This document shows, piece by piece, positions 57,201-64,000 of a stretch of DNA of 64,000 nt (within the stretch, counting starts at the first letter, position 1; each line of letters begins with the position of its first letter). The DNA lies in the NCBI GenBank assembly GCA_003833135.1, contig QZLH01000236.1, forward strand, positions 9,109-73,108, in the 5' to 3' direction. Under the pieces are notes generated by a model. It was not told the origin of the DNA. It was given only the letters and a program-made list of their open reading frames with translations, and did no database searches. This stretch comes from Oehlia diaphana. Lineage: Eukaryota; Glomeromycota; Glomeromycetes; Glomerales; Glomeraceae. The translations under genes were made by a program, and so were the position numbers.

Positions 57201-58648
57201 TTCCTGCATATATATTTAGATGCTCTATTTGTGAAAGATCATCATGCAGGATACGAATTTCATGACCGTCAGATTGAATTATATGCTGAATATGATTATC
57301 ATAGATTGATAGAATTTTTGAGATCTAGTAATTATTATACTTTGGAACATGTATGAATTGCTACTTAGTTACTTATTAATTATTATTTATTAAGTCGAAT
57401 TAAATTATTAAATTATTATCTTCTTATTTTAAGGCATATAAAATATGTGAACAAAGAGATTTAGTCCCAGAAATGGTATTTATACTTGGCCGCATGGGAA
57501 ATAACAAAGAGGCGCTTATGTTAATTATCGGAAGATTGAATGATGTCCAGCTAGTAAGTCTTCTAATAAAATTATAGAAGGTTATTTATTTTGAGAGTTA
57601 ACAAATTTCTTATTTTTATATAAACTAGGCAATTGATTTTGCTAAAGAGCAAGATGATGATGTATTATGGGAAGATTTGTTAACATATTCATTAGACAAA
57701 CCAAGTAATTTTTTTTATTTTATTATAATTTATTAATTGGATCCCAATTAAAATTTTTTTCTTGTTTAATTGATACAGAATTCATAATTGGTTTATTGGA
57801 AAATCTCGGCGGTGCTAATATTGACCCGATACAACTGATTAAAAGAATTCCTGATGGTATGGAAATTCCTGGTCTTAAAAATGCATTAATTAAAGTTCTT
57901 CAAGATTTCAATTTACAGGTATGTATAATACGCAAATTTATTTATTTATTTATTTATTTTATCCTAAGTCAAAATTATGATATTTTAGGCATCATTAAGA
58001 GAAGGATGTCAGAAAATATTAGTTAGTGATAGTGTAGCTATGGCTAATCAACTGCAAAAAGCGCAAAAACGTGGCATTAGTGGAGGTTTGTATATAATTT
58101 GTCTTATAAAGCTATATTAATATTTTTCGAGTATTTCATATATTTCATTTATTTTTATTTTTTTTTAGATGATTTAACTTGTTCTATTTGTTCCAACCTT
58201 ATAACCAAAGACGGTAATATTCAATAATTTTATAATTTTTAATTTGGTTATGTAAACATATAAAAGTATGTCTTTTAATAAACTAATGATAATTTTTTTA
58301 TTATTTGAAGTTGCCGCCGATTCAGTTTCATCAATAATTATATTCTTTTGCCGTCATGCTTTTCATGAAACATGTCTTTTAACTGATGGTGATTTACCTA
58401 ATCCACCAGAAAGCAGTGGGAGAATGTTAGTTGGATCCAAAGTTCGACATACTGTCTTACTTACATCTTTGAGTAAACCACCAAAATGCCCAATTTGCCA
58501 CGATTCAGAACATACTCACGAAAAACAACAAAAAGAAATGAAAACGGGAGTAGTTAAAACACCAATTCGCGGATTTGTTCGGGGACACAGTCATGGTGGA
58601 TCAAGAGATGATGACGGAATGCCACCAATGGTTCCACTAAAACTTTAG
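54255..58648 (+). CDS. VPS41: VPS41, HOPS tethering complex subunit
   Basis: Nineteen exons: 54255-54524, 54608-54749, 54823-54984, 55060-55181, 55262-55423, 55499-55557, 55626-55752, 55844-56174, 56252-56355, 56427-56519, 56589-56716, 56793-57084, 57162-57350, 57434-57553, 57629-57704, 57779-57918, 57989-58085, 58169-58213, 58311-58648. All introns are GT-AG, mostly 70-100 nt, and phases agree. The product is 998 residues, close to yeast and animal Vps41. Residues 1-62 are acidic. A WD40-like propeller follows (THNGDVLILDFDGNL, HVASVTDIAIE, GVKIYNTQIQQRI). Then come helical clathrin-type repeats (ECLAELYAYCGQPDKALEYN, MVFILGRMGNNKEALMLI). A C-terminal RING-H2 has CSICSNL, CRHAFHETC and CPICH. 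Vps41 links Rab7/Ypt7 membranes within HOPS for vacuole fusion. Confidence 0.95.
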
Positions 58649-59002
58649 ATTTTATTAATGGACAATAAATAGTAACTTAACATTTGGAGTAGACTTGCCT
58701 GATTTGTCAATACACAAAATAAATTAAATATTATTTCGTTATTTAAATTATTTTTTGAATAAATTTAATTATAATTATTGTATTTTTAAGCAAAATTTTT
58801 TCACAATCTATTCTATTATTAAGTGATTATTACTTGTATGAATATTAAGCTATTGCTGCATTATACTATTTTTACATAATAAATTATTCTACTCCTATAA
58901 TAACACATTAACCTTAATGTATCGTTTAATAATTAACTAAAAAATAAATCATGTGATTAATATATTGGGTATATTATTTTTGATGGTGGTTTTAAATAAT
59001 AT
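58649..59002. other. Convergent spacer between VPS41 and Derlin
   Basis: 354 bp holding the 3' ends of both genes; AT-rich, no further feature. Confidence 0.8.
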
Positions 59003-60221
59003 TTACCTCGAAGATCTTGGTGGTTGTTGATCAGGAGGTATTTCACCTTCCGTTAATCCCGGCCGATTTTCTACGGTATCAGGAATATTATTAAATCCAT
59101 TATCAACAAATATCTCTTCTTGTAATACAGGAGGATTTTCTTGAATTCCTTCAAATAATCTTACGCTAAAAGAAAAAATTAAAATATAAATTAATATTTT
59201 TTTGTTTCAGCATTATCTCAGCAGCAAAAATCGGGCTAAACCTTACATTATTCGGGGAGTTTTTAACCAACGTCTACCACCACTAATTCTTTCTGATGGC
59301 CAAACATCTTCAAAGAAATAATAAACATGACCAACAGCAATACCCATCATATCACTCATTGGAAAATGATTATTCAATAATAATGAAAATCCAAGTAATA
59401 CCCAAGGTAAAAATGGTGCACTGAATACGAATAATCCAATAAAATTTAATCTTATAAGAGGATTTCTTCGTGACCATATATACACTAAAGTAAATGCAAG
59501 TGAATATCCAAGAAATGGTACATTGGATAGTGGGGATAAAATCTACACAATAAAAAAAAAAAAAATAGAAAGAAAAAAAAATGAAAAAGAAAAAAGAAAA
59601 AGGTTTAGTATTAAATAAGTAAATAATTCTAAAAGATACTACCCAATCATTATCGTGAAACTTACCAGTAATGCTACTGATGATAAGAAAAGTAACCAAA
59701 AGTAATCGGCTGCTCGATTACGAAATGATCCTTCTTCTAACATTCTACTATATCTCACACTAATAATTTTTAATTAAAAAAATTTTTGGTCAAGGATAAT
59801 ATTGTAATTACAATATTTAATTCTTCAGATGAAAAAGGATACAGAAAAAACATGTGATATAAGAAATCAAGTGAAAATGGCCCAAAATATAGGAATGTCG
59901 TTATAAACCGCCAGTACTAAATAAAAGTAAATCAGAAAAATAAGAAAAAAAAATATAAAAAATTTTAAAAAAACTTAAATAATTTTTTACCTGGCGATCA
60001 TAAAATGTTTTATCAAAAGTGAAATAAAGTTGAAATTGATTTACAAAACCAACTTGCTGATTCAAAGAATAAAATAAAATTAAATATTTGTTATGATAAT
60101 ATTTTCAGGCATTTAAAAATTCTTTTCATACCACTGCTAAGCTCGTTAACACAGAAGCAGTAACGTATGTTCTTGTGACTATTGGGACTTCATAATACCA
60201 TTCTTCAACAGGTATCGCCAT
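59003..60221 (-). CDS. Derlin (Der1-like ER-associated degradation protein)
   Basis: Six exons: 60132-60221, 59991-60056, 59843-59916, 59666-59759, 59247-59542, 59003-59165. All are GT-AG with consistent phase, giving 260 residues. Derlin signature pieces appear in order: [96 protein letters not shown]. Several membrane segments are evident, with a polar proline-rich tail ([14 protein letters not shown]). Exon 3 ends at the GTATCC donor; the later GTAATT donor leads to a stop, whereas GTATCC restores [12 protein letters not shown]. Derlins are rhomboid-like ER proteins that help move misfolded proteins to the cytosol with Cdc48. The tail shows no clear SHP box for direct Cdc48 binding, unlike Dfm1/Derlin-1. 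Confidence 0.92.
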
Positions 60222-60474
60222 TATACACAGAATATACGAATTCAATTTTCTAATTTCCTATTCTACGAAAGAAGTATTCACTATTTAAACTAGTTTTTCG
60301 GTTTGCACTATAACAATTTGATTGGTTAAATCAGTTACTGTGGCAATTTCTTATTTGTCAATTTTTGAATCACGTGAATATGAGTAGGAAAATTTATTTT
60401 TAAAAAGGTAATTTATTGCTTAACGTTTAACAAATTAATTTTCAAAATTGAAATATTTATTTACATAAAGTTGA

Positions 60475-62723
60475 CTAATCAATAACTTTCATTTTACGTC
60501 TTCGATGGTTAACTCTGTTACTAGCAACCGAGCTGGGTAATTCTAACATTAAATGATGTCGATATGCTTCGATTACCTAAAAAAATTATTTAAAAAAAAA
60601 GATTTCAATTAAAAATTATTCATTTATTAATATGTATGAAATTAATATTACTTACCAAATCTTTCATCCCATCTGTTGCCATTATGGTAGGATTTCCATC
60701 AACTTTTTCACAAATATATTGTTTTTTCATTATGGGAAATCGAACACAATTCAATAAAGAAGGAAGCGCAGCAAGTCTATCACCGCGCCAGGGCTTAGGA
60801 AATTTATCTATATCGTCCTCCTCATCGTTTTCAACATCTATTTCTTTATTTAATTCGTTAAGAGTTCCAGCATCGGCATTATCAGTTAATTGAAGATAAT
60901 TAATAGCATCATCCAAATTTTCGTTTAAACTTTCGGGAAGTTCTGATGGCATTGATGCGTTAGATGATGAACTTTGTGATGATGTTGTTGATAAGGAATC
61001 AACTTGAGTGTTGGTGGAATTTTTTGGTGAGGATGTATCGGAAGAGTATGAGTAGTTGGCCCATCGAACAACTAATTCGTAAATCTTTTCTTCCGAATTA
61101 GCATTTGCTTCGTCATTTTCGAGTGCAAGTCGTAAAATATTTGGATCAGCGTGTAACGTAGATTGCTTATCCAGCAATGCATCAAGATTAAGTGCAACGA
61201 AATCACGACAAGTTGTTGACGTTTTAGTGCAAGAATATTTCTCTTTATGTCATTGTTTTATAAAATTAAGTATTAGATTAGTTAAAGAAAAAGAAAAAAA
61301 AAACATATTTATCATAAGATAAACAATTTACCAGCAATAGCCCAAATTCCCCATACATTATCAAGATTCAATTCTAAACGAAAATAACGTAAACATTCCT
61401 CTCGTACAGAGACGATTGCGAATCTATCAGCTAATGCCAATAAATTTTCAGCATCACATAAAGATGTAATATTAACTTTAAAAGTATATATAAATTTCAA
61501 TAATGAAAGGAAAGCGGAATGATTTGTTTGACATAATTGAATTTCATCTTCAAAAGTCTCTTTCATTCCGTTTGTCAACATTGCTTCAAATACTGAAGAT
61601 GAACTTGCCAAGATTCCTTTGTGCGCATAGAACAATTTCTCACGTGATTTAGAATCAATTACACGAAATTTAATATCAGAGAAACGAGACGAGTTTACTA
61701 ATTTGTCAAATGGATTATTAATTATGGGTTGCGCATCTATAATAGATTCGTGAATCTCAAATTTTACAAGTAAGGATATTGTATCGTTACTAATAAATCT
61801 ATTTAATAAATAAGATATTAATAAAATTTTTTTCAAAAAAAAAAAAAAAAAATGAATAAATAACTTATTAATAAAAATAGTCACCGATCCATTTCCTCCA
61901 ATGACATAAGATTTTCTTCCCCCCATGTAGAATGTTCTGATCATTTTTCCAGAAAATTAATAACATTCCATCAGATAAAAGATTTCAAACAAGATCAGAT
62001 ATACATACTATCACAGAACCAAACAGGCAACTCCACTTTTATATAAAGGATACAATAAAAAATTTGAAAACAAAAGTTTAATACGACTTCAACTTTATAA
62101 CAAAAAAAACGGTTTAATTTAAACGTACTTTTTCCAAAATCCATTCCTCTTGTTCTCAAATTTTCCAATACAAAGATAATACCGACTTTCTTCCGGATTC
62201 CACGAAGGCATCCTGGCGTTGTCTCTAAAATCCCTAAATACAATGACAAGGCCTATACGCATATTAAATTATAATGGATAATTAATTCAAATCAAAAATA
62301 ATTTGATTTAAATTACGAAAAGTGAATAAACAATCTTACTTGAGGATTCTTCTGACGTCCTTTATAGAACTAATCGTATTATTGCATAATTAAATAATAG
62401 TTATTAATGCAAAATTGTAAATTTTATTGTATCTTATTAAAAAATTACCTTGAATACCCTATAAAACACGGTATATTAAATAATCGTTAATTAATTAATA
62501 GCAACTAAGCATTTTATAAATAATAAAATCAAGCCGATAAAAACCATTGTAAACCGTCAGCACCAAAAGATGGACTAGTATGTTCCATAAAAGGCTGCAC
62601 TTCGCTCCAGTTTGTTATTTTCCACCTATATGAATATGTTAAAACTCCACCCAAAGTATTACCACTTTGACCACTTTGAGTAGGTTCGTTACAGTTATAT
62701 TTATTAAGCGTTAAATGGGCCAT
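60475..62723 (-). CDS. MATH-BTB-BACK protein, likely Cullin-3 adaptor (SPOP-like)
   Basis: Eight exons: 62545-62723, 62459-62468 (10-nt microexon), 62340-62369, 62129-62252, 61885-61936, 61332-61789, 60656-61242, 60475-60576. Phases agree; 513 residues from the second ATG (the one at 62750 adds nine). The MATH domain (~20-150) reads YRWKITNWSEVQPF, then LQWVFKFYKGRQKNPQALSL across three junctions, then RKKVGIIFVLENLR and HSTWGEENLMSLEEMDRNDT. BTB is at ~160-270 (RFSDIKFRVIDS, LFYAHKGILASSSSVFEAML). BACK follows (AEKYSCTKTSTTCRDFVALN), with a long acidic, Ser-rich insertion at ~345-430. Such proteins bring substrates, bound by MATH, to Cullin-3 ubiquitin ligase through BTB. The microexon restores the MATH tryptophan and the frame. 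Orthology to SPOP itself is not claimed. Confidence 0.88.
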
Positions 62724-62962
62724 TTTGTTTGACACGACAGATATTTGCAATTAATTTTAAAAGTATATAACTTTTCAAAAGAAAACCATTAAAAAAGTCG
62801 AAAATATTTATAGACTACGATCACATGAAATCATGGTGTAACAGCCTAACAGGAAATCATTTTAAGATAATAAACAATGTTAAACTTTAAAAAATTTTTT
62901 AGTTACATAAGTTAACAATTGAACTTGTTTATTTGTTTATAATTTATATCAAAAAGGTTAAT

Positions 62963-63853
62963 TTATAAAGTTTCGTCACTCATACTGTTAAAGAAAGAAC
63001 TATGATTGTTTAAGATATACAAATAATCATTTTCATAATCAAATTGCATAGTTTTACTTTCATGTGAATCATGTGAAGGAATTTGATACATATTATCGAT
63101 ATTACTATTACTATTTAGTAAAAAATCAGGTATATATGGGATTTCAAAGTAGTAATTCGAGGAATCTACGTTAGTGTTTAAAATTGAAGGAGGAGGAATA
63201 GACGAATGATGATCAATATTATAAAGAGGAGGAATCGATGGAACTTTAATGAAATCATCATAAAATGATTGGTCAAGCTTATCATCATTAATTTTTTGCA
63301 ATTCAATTTCGTCATTTTTTTCACCGTGAGAAGAATTAGGTGAAACTAGCATGGTCGGAAAAATTGAAGATTGCATCCATGGTCTTTCCGAATCTTTCTT
63401 AGAATTTTCCACTTGATGAAGATTAAAATTTATACGTTCTTTATTTTGTTCCACATAACTCTCACAAATATCCAAATATACAAGATGTGCAACTCTTGAT
63501 AAGGAGTTAAAAAAGTTTTTCTTCTCCTCTGATTCACATTTCCACTTTTTTGAAGCAATAGAGGAAACTGTTTTAAATGTCACATCTGAATTATTTTTCA
63601 TGATTTCTTGTTGAACGTCTTTTCGGTAAAGAATGAATCCATTTGGAGGTCGTAATGAAAATGATTTCTTACGTGGAGGTTTTGTATCAGGAGGAGTCAA
63701 AAGTTTTTCGAGAGAAAGGTTGGTAGGAAAAATTTTATGGATGCGTCGAAATTGAGAAAGATGTGAAGTTATAATGAAGGAAATTGAATTTGATCTTAAT
63801 GTTTGAATATTCTTTGATTTGTCACGATCATTTTTAGTCATATTTTTTGGCAT
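62963..63853 (-). CDS. MATA-type HMG-box protein
   Basis: An intact 296-residue single-exon frame. The HMG box is at ~68-137: LRPPNGFILYRKDVQQEIMK, VSSIASKKWKCESEEKKNFF. RPxNxFILYR is the classic start of the MATA_HMG subfamily found in fungal mating-type and related regulators. The N-terminus is basic; the C-terminal half is Ser, Asn and Pro rich without a known domain. Glomeromycetes carry many MATA-HMG genes, most with no shown mating role, so this should not be called a mating-type locus. No homeodomain or other mating gene neighbours it: the adjacent gene, 239 bp downstream on the same strand, is the MATH-BTB protein. The first ATG is used. Confidence 0.92.
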   Translation of the reverse strand: MPKNMTKNDRDKSKNIQTLRSNSISFIITSHLSQFRRIHKIFPTNLSLEKLLTPPDTKPPRKKSFSLRPPNGFILYRKDVQQEIMKNNSDVTFKTVSSIASKKWKCESEEKKNFFNSLSRVAHLVYLDICESYVEQNKERINFNLHQVENSKKDSERPWMQSSIFPTMLVSPNSSHGEKNDEIELQKINDDKLDQSFYDDFIKVPSIPPLYNIDHHSSIPPPSILNTNVDSSNYYFEIPYIPDFLLNSNSNIDNMYQIPSHDSHESKTMQFDYENDYLYILNNHSSFFNSMSDETL

Positions 63854-64000
63854 TTTGATAGTTTTTTAAAGGAGTGAAAGTACAGTTGAAAACAAAAGTC
63901 TTAAAGTAAGAATCATATATAATTTTTAACAAAAGAGTTTTCACGGAAAATTTTTATTCAAAAATTATAGTTATTTTATTTTTTCTTACAAAGATATTTT

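Noticed and set aside
59780..59842. Alternative later donor (GTAATT) for Derlin exon 3
   Set aside because: Joining it to the next acceptor gives a stop within a few codons; the earlier GTATCC donor restores the conserved RYSRMLEE segment.
61860..61944. In-frame read-through start at 61944 for the BTB protein
   Set aside because: That frame gives no MATH similarity; splicing at 61936 and 61885 in another frame gives the expected MATH C-terminus and correct phases.

Overview
The window looks like nuclear DNA of an arbuscular mycorrhizal fungus, most likely Rhizophagus or a close glomeromycete. The reasons are very high AT content, long poly-A/T tracts, short GT-AG introns, long gene-poor spacers full of small inverted-repeat elements, a family of F-box-like proteins of about 530-590 residues beginning LPELCLE, and a MATA-type HMG-box gene. 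The species call is inference; no rRNA or other marker gene is present.

Layout. Positions 1-22,000 are repeat-rich. They hold one intact large single-exon gene (953-3244; helical protein with a pore-former-like layout) behind a tandem array of about 220 bp units that carries decayed copies of the gene's own 5' coding sequence. They also hold a duplicated small secreted protein locus (one copy intact, one frameshifted), several non-autonomous DNA elements, an assembly gap with almost identical flanks, a truncated F-box pseudogene and decayed copies of an unrecognised gene. Positions 22,000-45,000 are more gene-rich: F-box-like protein, PPR protein, DEP/RGS regulator of G-protein signalling, RhoGEF (DH-PH), two tandem F-box-like proteins, an acidic unknown protein and a Zn2Cys6 transcription factor. 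Positions 44,800-54,250 are a gene desert with two inverted-repeat elements. Positions 54,255-64,000 are a compact block: VPS41 (19 exons) converging on three minus-strand genes spaced by about 250 bp, namely a Derlin, a MATH-BTB-BACK protein with a 10-nt microexon, and a MATA-HMG protein.

Function. The recognised genes are not an operon and need not act together. They cover vacuole/lysosome fusion (VPS41, HOPS), ER-associated degradation (Derlin), ubiquitin-ligase adaptors (three F-box-like, one MATH-BTB), G-protein and Rho signalling (RGS, RhoGEF), mitochondrial RNA handling (PPR) and transcription (Zn2Cys6, HMG). Exon models were built by hand from splice consensus, reading phase and domain continuity; each intron-containing model gives a total length divisible by three. 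None was checked against transcripts.
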